From the NCBI RefSeq assembly GCF_003384725.1, contig NZ_QNVV01000016.1:1-64000 (forward strand): a stretch of DNA of 64,000 nucleotides. Reading direction: 5' to 3'. Below the pieces are notes generated by a model. It was not told the origin of the DNA and did not search any database. It saw only the letters and a list, made by a program, of their open reading frames with translations. Position 1 is the first letter of the stretch. Each line of letters opens with the position of its first letter. Shown piece by piece: positions 8,108-15,845 of this stretch. Made by a program: the position numbers and the translations under genes. The DNA comes from Chryseobacterium pennipullorum. GTDB lineage: Bacteria > Bacteroidota > Bacteroidia > Flavobacteriales > Weeksellaceae.

Positions 8108-8497
8108 ATGAAACAAATCAGAAATACCCACGCGAAAACAGAAATTCTCAACCTTATCAATGACTCAGATATAGCCCTTACCCATTCTGATATTCAGAAA
8201 AAATTAGGTGATTTATGCAATCGAGTGACGATTTACAGGGTATTGGAAAGGCTTGAAAATGAAGGGGCTATTCATAAGATAGTCAATGTGGACGGGGTGG
8301 TTAATTTTGCCAAGTGCAGTGGAAAATGCACCCATGAGCAGCATTTCCACAATCATGTCCACTTCAACTGTAAGCAATGCCACTCTGTAACATGCATTGA
8401 AAATGCGATTCCGGAAATCAGCCTACCGGATCATTTTATTGCTCAGGAGTATAATTTTATCATCAGCGGTATCTGTCCGAAATGTACAGAAGCCTGA
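8108..8497 (+). CDS. zur: Fur-family zinc regulator (Zur-like)
   Basis: A 129-residue Fur-superfamily repressor. The N-terminal winged helix (residues 8-60) contains the recognition region CNRVTIYRVLERL. The dimerisation domain has a His-rich sensing stretch (HEQHFHNHVHF, 76-86) and two CxxC pairs (Cys88/91, Cys123/126) for structural zinc. Fur, Zur, Mur and PerR look alike. The divergent CobW-type GTPase and MerC-like protein, and the lack of siderophore or catalase genes, make Zur the most likely identity. Two palindromic operators lie in the 88-base divergent promoter region. A terminator follows, so the gene is monocistronic. Confidence 0.85.
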   Translation: MKQIRNTHAKTEILNLINDSDIALTHSDIQKKLGDLCNRVTIYRVLERLENEGAIHKIVNVDGVVNFAKCSGKCTHEQHFHNHVHFNCKQCHSVTCIENAIPEISLPDHFIAQEYNFIISGICPKCTEA

Positions 8498-8543
8498 TTC
8501 ACCTATTGAATATTGGTTTTATACCTGTAATCATAAAGCATAA

Positions 8544-8580
8544 AAAAACGCCTTGAAAAATTATTTTTAAGGCGTTTTTA
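8544..8580. terminator. Bidirectional terminator
   Basis: An 11-bp stem (AAAAACGCCTT / AAGGCGTTTTT) is flanked by A and T runs, between the convergent zur gene and the 161-residue hypothetical gene. It fits termination in both directions. Confidence 0.85.
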
Positions 8581-8606
8581 TTTTTAGTTTCAAATACGTT
8601 AATACG

Positions 8607-9092
8607 TTATAAAGGAGAGATATAAACCTCTATTTTGGTCCCATCATAATTGAAGCTGCCGTCAGGGTTCTTCTTCCCTAAAATCCATTTCATATCCACA
8701 GCTTCGTTCCATGCTGATCCTAATTTAAATCCATTTACAGACCGGATATAATTAATATCTCCTGTAGTGATGGCAGAATGAAAAAAAGTTTTATCGATCA
8801 GTCTGTAAAACCCTATGGCCTTACCTTTCGGAATAATAGAATAGCCATCCCACTTATCTCCGCTTAAATAATCTAATTTTGTCAGCCATTTCTGTCCTGC
8901 TGATTCTGCAAGTTCATTGGGACTGATACTGGCGCCGTTCATATACAGGGTATACGCTACGACATCATGACAAACTCCGGTGTTGTATTTTGAAATATTC
9001 TCTGCGCCTGAAAGAAGTGCATTGGCAACGGTAGTTCTTTCGGACAAATCTAATTGAGCTTTCCTGGCTCCTTCTGGTGTGATGAAAGACAT
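8607..9092 (-). CDS. Hypothetical protein with possible Cys/His pair
   Basis: A 161-residue protein not recognised by family. It has no signal peptide or membrane segment. Two well-spaced motifs stand out: TGVCHDVVAYTLYM (residues about 38-51) and FFHSAITTGDINY (about 103-115). A Cys at the start of a helix followed later by a His at the start of a strand is the arrangement of papain-like and NlpC/P60-like cysteine enzymes, so a peptidase, amidase or toxin-type role is possible, but this is only a pattern argument. It stands alone between two terminator-bounded units. No immunity-like partner could be identified. Confidence 0.6.
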   Translation of the reverse strand: MSFITPEGARKAQLDLSERTTVANALLSGAENISKYNTGVCHDVVAYTLYMNGASISPNELAESAGQKWLTKLDYLSGDKWDGYSIIPKGKAIGFYRLIDKTFFHSAITTGDINYIRSVNGFKLGSAWNEAVDMKWILGKKNPDGSFNYDGTKIEVYISPL

Positions 9093-9247
9093 ATTACTAT
9101 TTTTTTTGGTGTACGTAAAGATACTCCTTTTATATTAAATGGCTCAGGAACAGTATTGAGATTAATTTTCTAATAAAAAAACAGCATATTATTTCGGGAT
9201 TAGAAATAGTAAACGCATTCAATCTTTATTTTTTTATATTGCTTTGT

Positions 9248-9655
9248 CTATGGCGTGTTTAAGGAGTCAATTTCATGTTTGATCTTCATCCAGTTCATAC
9301 TGTCCAGTGTCTGCAGCTCTTGGTCAAATTGCTGTTTCCAGTTCCTGCCAAGCTTTTTCTCAAGACTTTTAAAATAGATGGTGTTGGCAGATTCATATTG
9401 TTTTTTAAGATTTTCTATGCTGTCCGTAACTTCGCATCCGGTTTCAATGCGTTCATAGCACAGGTTCCATCTTTTGACCAGGCTGTCTATTGCATCATAG
9501 GCGCCCATCGGAGGAAGTTCGCCGTAACGCAAATCCTTCCAGCAAAGAGTTGTGGGCTTTGGAGAGGATTGGGTTTTGGCTGGATCCGGCTTACATGAGG
9601 TGAGACAAAGCAATAAGCCTATCCAAAGTAAATGGGTAGACGTATTCGGGTACAT
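9248..9655 (-). CDS. Hypothetical lipoprotein
   Basis: A predicted lipoprotein of 135 residues. From the ATG at 9655 it opens MYPNTSTHLLWIGLLLCLTSCKPD, with a lipobox ending at Cys21. The frame also allows a start at 9697 (14 more residues), but the shorter form gives a proper lipoprotein signal. The mature part is highly charged and mostly helical (SIENLKKQYESANTIYF and later KIKHEIDSL). A further Cys pair (CYERIETGC) may form a disulfide. No known domain was recognised. It is located in a run of small minus-strand hypotheticals. Confidence 0.6.
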   Translation of the reverse strand: MYPNTSTHLLWIGLLLCLTSCKPDPAKTQSSPKPTTLCWKDLRYGELPPMGAYDAIDSLVKRWNLCYERIETGCEVTDSIENLKKQYESANTIYFKSLEKKLGRNWKQQFDQELQTLDSMNWMKIKHEIDSLNTP

Positions 9656-9747
9656 TTTTCTGATGCTTTCAGCACTATGACTATCTGACTTTTTCATGAT
9701 ATAAAATATATAATAGGAATACTTTCTTTATGCTGTCAGGCAGATCA

Positions 9748-10098
9748 TCAGCCCATTACAAATTCCAGTAAACGCTCTCTTGTTATAACCTGGTTTCCCT
9801 TATAGAAATCTTCAGCATCCAACCGGGCCAGAGAAGCGGTGGACTGTGAGGCCAGCCACGCAACAAATGCATCTTTGCTTTTAAAGATCTGCGGCACCGA
9901 AAAGTCTGTCCCATCGTAAAATTCTCCGTATAGAAAATGTTGCTCAGCGTTCATACCCATTGCCATTCCACAATAATCACGGTGATGGAAGCCTAAAAGG
10001 TTTCCCCTCTGCAGTTGATCTGCCACCCTTTCCGCCAATTTTTTTCCCATCATTTGTGTATCTTCCGCCAGTAAATCTAAAAAATCCTGACCCCTCAT
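9748..10098 (-). CDS. Hypothetical protein
   Basis: A 116-residue soluble protein with no signal peptide and no family I recognise. Visible features are an amphipathic N-terminal helix, a central aromatic and Gly-rich strand region (HHRDYCGMAM, HFLYGEFYDG) and a C-terminal helical part (KDAFVAWLASQSTASL). The composition and good coding character support a real gene. It is divergent from the alpha/beta hydrolase and may share a transcript with the lipoprotein gene downstream (92-base gap). Confidence 0.6.
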   Translation of the reverse strand: MRGQDFLDLLAEDTQMMGKKLAERVADQLQRGNLLGFHHRDYCGMAMGMNAEQHFLYGEFYDGTDFSVPQIFKSKDAFVAWLASQSTASLARLDAEDFYKGNQVITRERLLEFVMG

Positions 10099-10228
10099 CG
10101 TTTATATTTTATCTTTTTTTAAATGTAATAAAATTCCGGGTTACAATGCTCGAATAATGAAGAATCTTTTTGTTGTATTCGTAACATTATATTTTTTAAT
10201 TTGGTCTAAAAATCTGCGGATGATAAAA

Positions 10229-11317
10229 ATGAAAAATAAAATTGCATGCATTATTATACTATTACTTTCCATTGCTGTATTCGGACAGGAAGCTAAACAA
10301 ATAGATGCGTATGCTGAAGCCAGGGCAATTATCAAAGACCTTGATTCTATTGTGAATCCCAACGGAATTCAGGAAAGATATAAAGCAGACATCGGAGGTA
10401 CAAAACAATGGGTATTTGTACGGGGACAGGATAAGGAAAACCCGGTCATATTGTTTGTGCACGGTGGTCCCGCTTCTCCGCTTTCTCCTGTGATGTGGAT
10501 GTTTCAACGTCCAATAGAAGAATATTTTACGGTGGTCAACTACGATCAGAGAGCTGCTGGCAAAACTTATAATGCAAATGATACCGTGTCCCTAAAGAAT
10601 ACGATCTATATTGAACAGTATGTCAATGATGCCATTCAAATGGCTGAGCAGATCCGGGAAAAGTATAAAAAGAAAAAGGTGATTCTCATGGGACATAGCT
10701 GGGGAACCATTATTTCCATGAAAGCAGCATTGAAGCGGCCAGATCTTTTCTACGCTTATGTGGGAATAGGACAAATCATCAATACCAAAGATAATGAAAG
10801 ACTAAGTGTTGAATTTGCAGTGAAAGAAGCGACCAGACTTAAAAATGAAACCGCCTTGAAGGAGCTGATGTCGATAGCGCCTTATCCCGGAAATAAACCC
10901 ATTACCCGGCAACGGATTATTATTGCCCGGAAATGGCCCCAGTATTATGGTGGCCTCTCGGCTTTCAGAGACAATTCCCGGTATTTTTTCCAGGCTCCAT
11001 TGCTTTCGCCGGAATACAGTTACAGCGACGCGGAATCTATTGGAAAAGGAAGTCTTTTTACCCTCTCGAAAGTACTTCCTGAATTTCTTGATACTGACTT
11101 TAAAAATGTTAAAACATTCCCCATACCGGTTTTTATGTTCATGGGAAGACATGATTATACAACTCCTTCAGAACCTACGGCCCAATGGCTACAGCAGGTA
11201 AAAGCTCCTGCAAAAAAGGGGATCTGGTTCGAAAACTCTGCTCATCTGATTCCTATGGAAGAGCCGGGAAAAATGCTGGTTACCTTATTGAATGAAGTGA
11301 AGCCTGTCTGCCGGTAA
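10229..11317 (+). CDS. Exported alpha/beta hydrolase, proline iminopeptidase-like
   Basis: A serine hydrolase of the alpha/beta fold, 362 residues from this start. The N terminus MKNKIACIIILLLSIAVFGQ is a signal peptide. In-frame ATGs at 10157 and 10220 would precede it with 24 or 3 more residues; 10229 gives the cleanest signal. The fold is shown by FVHGGPASPL (oxyanion loop), NYDQRAAGKT, and the nucleophile elbow MGHSWGT. The catalytic Asp is likely in GRHDYTTPS and the His in ENSAHLIPMEEP. The HGGPA and DQR motifs are those of the prolyl aminopeptidase (S33) group, but the substrate is not certain. The gene is monocistronic. Confidence 0.85.
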   Translation: MKNKIACIIILLLSIAVFGQEAKQIDAYAEARAIIKDLDSIVNPNGIQERYKADIGGTKQWVFVRGQDKENPVILFVHGGPASPLSPVMWMFQRPIEEYFTVVNYDQRAAGKTYNANDTVSLKNTIYIEQYVNDAIQMAEQIREKYKKKKVILMGHSWGTIISMKAALKRPDLFYAYVGIGQIINTKDNERLSVEFAVKEATRLKNETALKELMSIAPYPGNKPITRQRIIIARKWPQYYGGLSAFRDNSRYFFQAPLLSPEYSYSDAESIGKGSLFTLSKVLPEFLDTDFKNVKTFPIPVFMFMGRHDYTTPSEPTAQWLQQVKAPAKKGIWFENSAHLIPMEEPGKMLVTLLNEVKPVCR

Positions 11318-11342
11318 CAGAAGGCTCTGATAATGAATTTTT

Positions 11343-11846
11343 CTAAGCTTCCAGTTGGAAAAGCTCCATCGTCGCTTTATGATAATGTGATGGAAGTCCC
11401 TCCGCATTACCCATTTTTTTTGATCCAAGGTGAGAAAATCCACATTGTACATAGTAACCGGTGAGCCTTGGATTACCGGCTGTTGTATCCATTCGTACAT
11501 ACCTTTTATTATTTTCTGCAGCAAACTGTTTCGCCCATCCTGCGATCTGCTCTACAAACTTTTGTCCGCGAAAGTTTGGATTGGTGGCGATCCTGTGGAT
11601 GTATATGGCGGAATCGGTATTTCGGTCTCCCCACACCGGAAGATCGTCAAATGTGATACTCCAGACACAGGCAATATGTCCGTCCACCATAATTTTCCAG
11701 TGCCGGTTTTCTTTAATTTCAGTTTCTATCATGTTGCGGTCAAAATCCGGCCATTGTACACCAGATACGGTTTTCTTAAAATCAGAAGCCGTTTTATAGA
11801 GATTGAAAACTTCATCAATATCCTGTAGAAAGGTATTCGCTATCAT
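11343..11846 (-). CDS. GNAT-family N-acetyltransferase
   Basis: A GCN5-related N-acetyltransferase of 167 residues. The acetyl-CoA-binding motif A region reads IHRIATNPNFRGQKFVEQIAG (R/Q-x-x-G-x form), followed by RMDTTAGNPRLTGYYVQCGF, the usual motif B. Acceptor specificity cannot be read from sequence. The ATG at 11846 is chosen because the family fold begins with the residues that follow; a further 19 codons upstream look non-conserved. It is convergent with the alpha/beta hydrolase gene and 25 bases from it. Confidence 0.82.
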   Translation of the reverse strand: MIANTFLQDIDEVFNLYKTASDFKKTVSGVQWPDFDRNMIETEIKENRHWKIMVDGHIACVWSITFDDLPVWGDRNTDSAIYIHRIATNPNFRGQKFVEQIAGWAKQFAAENNKRYVRMDTTAGNPRLTGYYVQCGFSHLGSKKMGNAEGLPSHYHKATMELFQLEA

Positions 11847-12041
11847 TAATTCATTATTCTTCTTCAAAAATACCGAAAAAATGATTCTCCATGGTATGCT
11901 CATTGTTATTCAGAATGGGTATAAATACCATCCAATTCAATGCGTTTCGTTGGGGAAAGAAAATAAAAATATTATTTTTATCCCCCTAAAAGAATTTAAA
12001 GACCCATTATGCCGACTGATGCTTCCCATAAGCTGATTCCC

Positions 12042-12506
12042 ATGACCACTTTCGTTATTGAATATTATTCTAACGAAGGATATGCCGATCTTCAAATATT
12101 AAGTTTGATGAAGAACTACGCGAATTTTTTGAAACAACCCCTCACGCTGGGAATGTTTGTACCGGTAGATGAGCTGGGGAATGTATTGAAAGAACCTAAA
12201 AATTACACTTCATGGAAGTCGCTGGAGCACAATGACGGAAAAAGAATGAGTGCCGCTGGTTTTGCGGAATATGGTAACTATCAGAAGGCGGAAGAAAAAG
12301 TAATGTTTGAAGGCTTCAGAGTAGATTATAACGGATATTCAAAAGTAAGGATCGTGGCCTCATATCATCCTGTGATAGAATTCTCTTTCAATAAAAATGA
12401 CCTGTTGCCTGCAGGATTTATTGATGTAGAATCGCTCACTGCTTTTGATGATATTTTCTTAACTGCTCACGCTTTGAGATTAATCGGAATAAAAATAAAA
12501 CCCTGA
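12042..12506 (+). CDS. Hypothetical protein
   Basis: A soluble protein of 154 residues that I do not recognise. It has no signal, membrane segment or metal motif. It opens MTTFVIEYYSNEGYADLQ from the ATG at 12042; an in-frame ATG at 12009 would add 11 residues. The sequence alternates short strands and helices (FEGFRVDYNGYSKVRIVASY). Codon use and conserved-looking aromatic positions support it as a real gene. It has no clear operon partner, and a gap of 170 bases without features follows it. Confidence 0.6.
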   Translation: MTTFVIEYYSNEGYADLQILSLMKNYANFLKQPLTLGMFVPVDELGNVLKEPKNYTSWKSLEHNDGKRMSAAGFAEYGNYQKAEEKVMFEGFRVDYNGYSKVRIVASYHPVIEFSFNKNDLLPAGFIDVESLTAFDDIFLTAHALRLIGIKIKP

Positions 12507-12676
12507 ATAATAAGGACATAGATGAGTAAATAATATATGTCATCCTGCTGCGGAATCAATATGCAAGAAACAAATCTATATAGAATGTTCGCAGAAATAT
12601 CAGTTTTGTTTGTGAAGGCACCGTTCAATAGGAATGGACTTTAGTCCGTTCACATTGAATGTAAATAATTCATTGG

Positions 12677-13144
12677 CTAAATTTTCAATATTTCTTCCAG
12701 ATTGATGATTAATGCAGCTTGTGCCGTATTGATCCTGGACTGTGCCTCTTCGGAAACAAACCATTCCCAACGGTCAACTTCAGGAATTTCTATTATTTTA
12801 CCGGATTTAGGCGGCCACTCTAGCGATAAGGTATTGCTGCAAAGGTCTGACGTTTCGATATCACCTTCTATTGCCCAGGCATAGACGGTTTTCCCTCCTT
12901 TTTGTTTAATGGGGGTTAATTCTATAAAATCGCCTGTCATTGCTTTTCCTGTCTCTTCTTCAAATTCTATTAATGCCCGCGACAATGGATCTTCACCAGG
13001 CAGTATTTCTCCTTTTGGAATAGACCATGCGCCCATATCTTTATTTTTCCAAAACGGACCACCCGGATGTACGAGAAAGTAATGAAATCCATTATTTTCT
13101 TTTTTAAATAATAAAATTCCGGCACTTGTTTTCATAGACTTCAT
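12677..13144 (-). CDS. NUDIX hydrolase with altered Nudix box
   Basis: A 155-residue NUDIX-fold protein of the group that hydrolyses nucleoside diphosphates linked to other groups. The opening KTSAGILLFKK and WSIPKGEILPGEDP match small MutT/Ap4A-hydrolase-like proteins. The Nudix box spans about residues 45-67 (GEILPGEDPLSRALIEFEEETG). Gly, the first Glu and the Glu-x-x-Glu-Glu group are present, but the box Arg is Ile (ATA codon). That Arg normally orients the catalytic Glu by a salt bridge, so activity may be reduced or changed. An alternative start is the ATG at 13135. Confidence 0.83.
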   Translation of the reverse strand: MKSMKTSAGILLFKKENNGFHYFLVHPGGPFWKNKDMGAWSIPKGEILPGEDPLSRALIEFEEETGKAMTGDFIELTPIKQKGGKTVYAWAIEGDIETSDLCSNTLSLEWPPKSGKIIEIPEVDRWEWFVSEEAQSRINTAQAALIINLEEILKI

Positions 13145-13184
13145 GGTTGGATTTTTCGATTATTAATAGGTTTCCAAAACTCTC

Positions 13185-13811
13185 TTATTTAGTTTTTGAT
13201 GATGCAGGAACTTCTGAAAGTTTGTTATTTTTGTATATAAAACTAACCGGTATACTTTCACCATCAGAATAATGAAATCCGGGTTCTACCACTCCTTTTA
13301 CGACTCCATTTTCTATGGTTTTAAAAAAAGTCTGTGTCTCAGCCAGATCGGCTCCCCTGTTGAAAGAATACTGATATTTGAGCTGGCCACCTTTATTGAT
13401 AAAAACAGCATAATGGGCATCCCAGTTATTTCCCCCGTCACGTCCTTCAATTGTAAAAGGCATGATCGCATCGTCTAAATGATCTCCGTTCAAATCTCCA
13501 ATAAGGATAGGACGTTCTGAGTCAAAAATAGATCCTGAAAGCTCATCCTGTATGTTGTAATTCACATCTTCGCCAAATTGTTTTGTTGCTGTAGCATTTT
13601 TAAAAGCATGCAATACTGCGGTAGTATCAATTACGGGAAGTTTCGTGATTTGCTTCAGAGTGTCGGCATCTTTTGCAATACCTGTACTGGTATTGGTAGT
13701 TATGGTATCTTGATCTTGATGTATATTTTCTGAACTCATCTTTTTTTCAGGTTTACAACCTATGATTAGCGTAAAAGACAATAATGAAAAGTATATTTTA
13801 TTTAAATGCAT
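13185..13811 (-). CDS. Hypothetical lipoprotein with Ca-loop-like motif
   Basis: A 208-residue lipoprotein. The N terminus MHLNKIYFSLLSFTLIIGC is a lipoprotein signal with the acylated Cys at 19. A Ser/Thr/Asp-rich linker follows. The mature domain contains LIGDLNGDHLDDAIMPF, a D-x-N-x-D calcium-loop-like motif of the kind found in FG-GAP and dockerin-like repeats; only one copy is seen. The next gene upstream (13829-14629) is on the same strand and 17 bases away, so the two are likely co-transcribed. Function unknown. Confidence 0.65.
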   Translation of the reverse strand: MHLNKIYFSLLSFTLIIGCKPEKKMSSENIHQDQDTITTNTSTGIAKDADTLKQITKLPVIDTTAVLHAFKNATATKQFGEDVNYNIQDELSGSIFDSERPILIGDLNGDHLDDAIMPFTIEGRDGGNNWDAHYAVFINKGGQLKYQYSFNRGADLAETQTFFKTIENGVVKGVVEPGFHYSDGESIPVSFIYKNNKLSEVPASSKTK

Positions 13812-13828
13812 ACTGTTTATAGATTGAT

Positions 13829-14629
13829 TTAATGCTCCTTTCTTTGTTCAATTTCTGTCTCTATTCCTTCCTGAAATTCAATTAAAGCTTTTGTACTGGC
13901 GGACTTCAGGCTTCCGTTTTTTTCTCCGGTTTCCCATGTCTTAAAAGCTTTTTCCTTCAATCCTAATGTATAGTAATAGCTTCCTAAAACAGTATATCCT
14001 TCCGGTTCTCCCAAATCAATAATCTTCTTGGACAGCGAAATTAATTCCGGATGGGGCTTTATCTTTTTTGAAGGAATTTTTGTCGGATCTGTCAGCAGTC
14101 CTGGAGTATATTGCATCATTTTTAACCCGAAAAGGTTCATGCATGCTTTTGCCAATCCCTTATTGCAAAGATCTTCATTAACTCCTGAAGTTTTTCCGGA
14201 TAATAATGCATCAAAATCAAAACCCGATCCGGAAGAACTTTTTGTTTTATCATAGTATTCTGCTAAAAGCTGAGCTTTCTTTTTAGCAGCGACAGGATTA
14301 TGCCTGTTATTCATTTCCGAACTGTCTTTTTTAGGAACCCAAACTCCTTTTTCTACCCAGTCTGAAATTCCGATTAGTTTTCCTTTTTTTATTTTAAAAA
14401 TAAATATACTTTTATCGGGATAAATAATGAGACTGTCATTTCTGGTAAAATAATCTCCATAATCCATGTTGGATATTAAAACTTTTCCGTTTCCATCAAA
14501 ATTAAAAGTATCATAAAACGTTTTATCATTACTAGCCTTATAATACCCTTGTAAAGAATTATCTGCTTCCTGTGCTGATACGGTATACCCTGAAAGGGAT
14601 AATGCGATCAAAAATAATTTCTTTTTCAT
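13829..14629 (-). CDS. Hypothetical exported protein with TPR/Sel1-like C terminus
   Basis: A 266-residue protein with a signal peptide (MKKKLFLIALSLSGYTVSAQ). The N-terminal part is beta-rich (DKTFYDTFNFDGNGKVLISN). The C-terminal 80 residues (PEGYTVLGSYYYTLGLKEKA, then TWETGEKNGSLKSASTKA) resemble a Sel1/TPR-type helical hairpin. Function unknown. It is the first gene of a probable two-gene operon with the lipoprotein gene 13185-13811, and it has a strong promoter just upstream. Confidence 0.65.
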   Translation of the reverse strand: MKKKLFLIALSLSGYTVSAQEADNSLQGYYKASNDKTFYDTFNFDGNGKVLISNMDYGDYFTRNDSLIIYPDKSIFIFKIKKGKLIGISDWVEKGVWVPKKDSSEMNNRHNPVAAKKKAQLLAEYYDKTKSSSGSGFDFDALLSGKTSGVNEDLCNKGLAKACMNLFGLKMMQYTPGLLTDPTKIPSKKIKPHPELISLSKKIIDLGEPEGYTVLGSYYYTLGLKEKAFKTWETGEKNGSLKSASTKALIEFQEGIETEIEQRKEH

Positions 14630-14670
14630 ACTTTGCTGCTTCTTTCAGTATCGAATGATTGTTCTTTTTT

Positions 14671-14702
14671 ACAAAGCTATTGAATAGAAAGGGGAATTTC
14701 AA
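14671..14702 (-). promoter_or_regulatory. Promoter of the 13.8-14.6 kb operon
   Basis: On the minus strand, TTG (14702-14700), 20 bases, then TAGCTTTGT (14679-14671) fit the Bacteroidota promoter exactly. The ATG is 42 bases beyond the -7 element. Confidence 0.75.
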
Positions 14703-14770
14703 TAGTCAGTTTCAGCTATTTTATCCATGTAAACCAGCCAGAATGGAAAAATCAGCTATAAATATTTTAC

Positions 14771-14779
14771 TATATTTGT
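14771..14779 (+). promoter_or_regulatory. Promoter -7 element of the Cys-rich exported protein gene
   Basis: TATATTTGT matches TAnnTTTG. Transcription would start near 14786. This excludes the GTG at 14784 as a start codon and favours the ATG at 14835. The -33 TTG is not clear. Confidence 0.55.
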
Positions 14780-14834
14780 TTCGGTGGAAAGAAAAATCAC
14801 ATATAAACACATTGATTTATTGCATTGTATAAAA

Positions 14835-15164
14835 ATGGCAGGGCTGTTTTTAATGCTGTTCCACTTATCGATTTATAAGGCAGATTACAATAGATTGTTT
14901 ACAACAATTTCAAGTGCCTTTCATCTTTTTAAGACGGATTCTGAGCATGAATGCAACAAGATGAGTCTCCAAGAAAACAATAAAACCCCGATAAAGTGCA
15001 ATAGCAATTACTGTTCAAATTCTTCCCCTTTTTTTACAGTATCTTTTCCATCTTTTGGATTTGAAAAATTTATAGGGAAAGAAGTCAGTGGTAGATTCTT
15101 TTTGTATAATGATCCACCCTACTCTTCATTTTTTAATTCTATCTGGATTCCGCCTAAAATTTAA
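14835..15164 (+). CDS. Small exported Cys-containing protein beside DoxX
   Basis: A 109-residue protein with a hydrophobic N terminus (MAGLFLMLFHLSIYKADYNR) and a mature part with three close Cys residues (HECNKM, KCNSNYCSN). It ends in SIWIPPKI. From memory, small proteins with this CNSNYC motif and an SxWxPP tail recur in Flavobacteria near DoxX genes; this was not checked. The Cys residues could bind metal or form disulfides. The DoxX gene starts 149 bases downstream on the same strand. Function unknown. Confidence 0.55.
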   Translation: MAGLFLMLFHLSIYKADYNRLFTTISSAFHLFKTDSEHECNKMSLQENNKTPIKCNSNYCSNSSPFFTVSFPSFGFEKFIGKEVSGRFFLYNDPPYSSFFNSIWIPPKI

Positions 15165-15313
15165 CAAAGTTTGTAAGATACAATTACAGGTGGTCTTACC
15201 TATTAAATTTTCCCCGATAATACAATAATTATATCATTCAGAATTACATGATTTACTGAGTCTCATGGTGTTGCCCTGTGACCGCGATGATGTAATCAAA
15301 AAAGAATTTAACA

Positions 15314-15799
15314 ATGAAAAACATACGATCAAACTTCGAAAAAAACACCACCAAAATTTATATCCTGTGCAGAATTTTAATTGGGCTTTTCTTCTTTATT
15401 GCAGGATTTAATAAACTCTTTCATCCCATTTTTCAGGGATATATGTTGAATACCATCACGAATATAGGCTTTCCTTTTCCACAATTTACAGCCAATTTCA
15501 CAGCGTTTTGTGAATGTGTATTCGGTTTATTTTTAATGATAGGTTTCTGGACAAGAATAAGTTCTGTGTTTTTAATTTGCATTATTCTGGTGGCTTTATT
15601 CACCCACGATTTGAATTCAATACCTAAGGAGCTTATTCCTATTCAAGCTGAAACAGGCGTTTACGAAATGGATCCATTTACATGGCTCAGCTATTTCCTC
15701 TATCTGCCTCAGACATTATATCTGATGTTTTTAACGTTATTTCTGTTTCAGGGATGCACCGGATTTGGAATTGATTCTTTACGAAAGAAAAATTCTTGA
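15314..15799 (+). CDS. DoxX-family membrane protein
   Basis: A 161-residue inner-membrane protein with four hydrophobic segments (about residues 15-35, 60-78, 85-103 and 130-150). The opening RILIGLFFFIAGFNKLFHP is characteristic of DoxX/DoxD-like proteins. The segment ECVFGLFLMIGFWTRISS is also typical. DoxX proteins are linked to quinone or redox chemistry in some systems, but the biochemical role of most is unknown. It may act with the small Cys-containing protein encoded upstream. It is convergent with the sulfur operon and separated from it by a hairpin terminator. Confidence 0.8.
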   Translation: MKNIRSNFEKNTTKIYILCRILIGLFFFIAGFNKLFHPIFQGYMLNTITNIGFPFPQFTANFTAFCECVFGLFLMIGFWTRISSVFLICIILVALFTHDLNSIPKELIPIQAETGVYEMDPFTWLSYFLYLPQTLYLMFLTLFLFQGCTGFGIDSLRKKNS

Positions 15800-15821
15800 T
15801 ACAGATGTGAATACATAATAA

Positions 15822-15845
15822 AAGCTCTCGGAAGAGAGCTTTTTT
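15822..15845. terminator. Bidirectional terminator at end of sulfur operon
   Basis: AAGCTCTC-GGAA-GAGAGCTT with A and T runs on either side lies between the convergent DoxX gene and the sulfur operon. It touches the stop codon of the fusion transporter gene. Confidence 0.85.

Noticed and set aside
14784..14834. GTG start for the small Cys-containing protein
   Set aside because: A -7 element at 14771-14779 would start the transcript at or after this codon; the ATG at 14835 is more likely.
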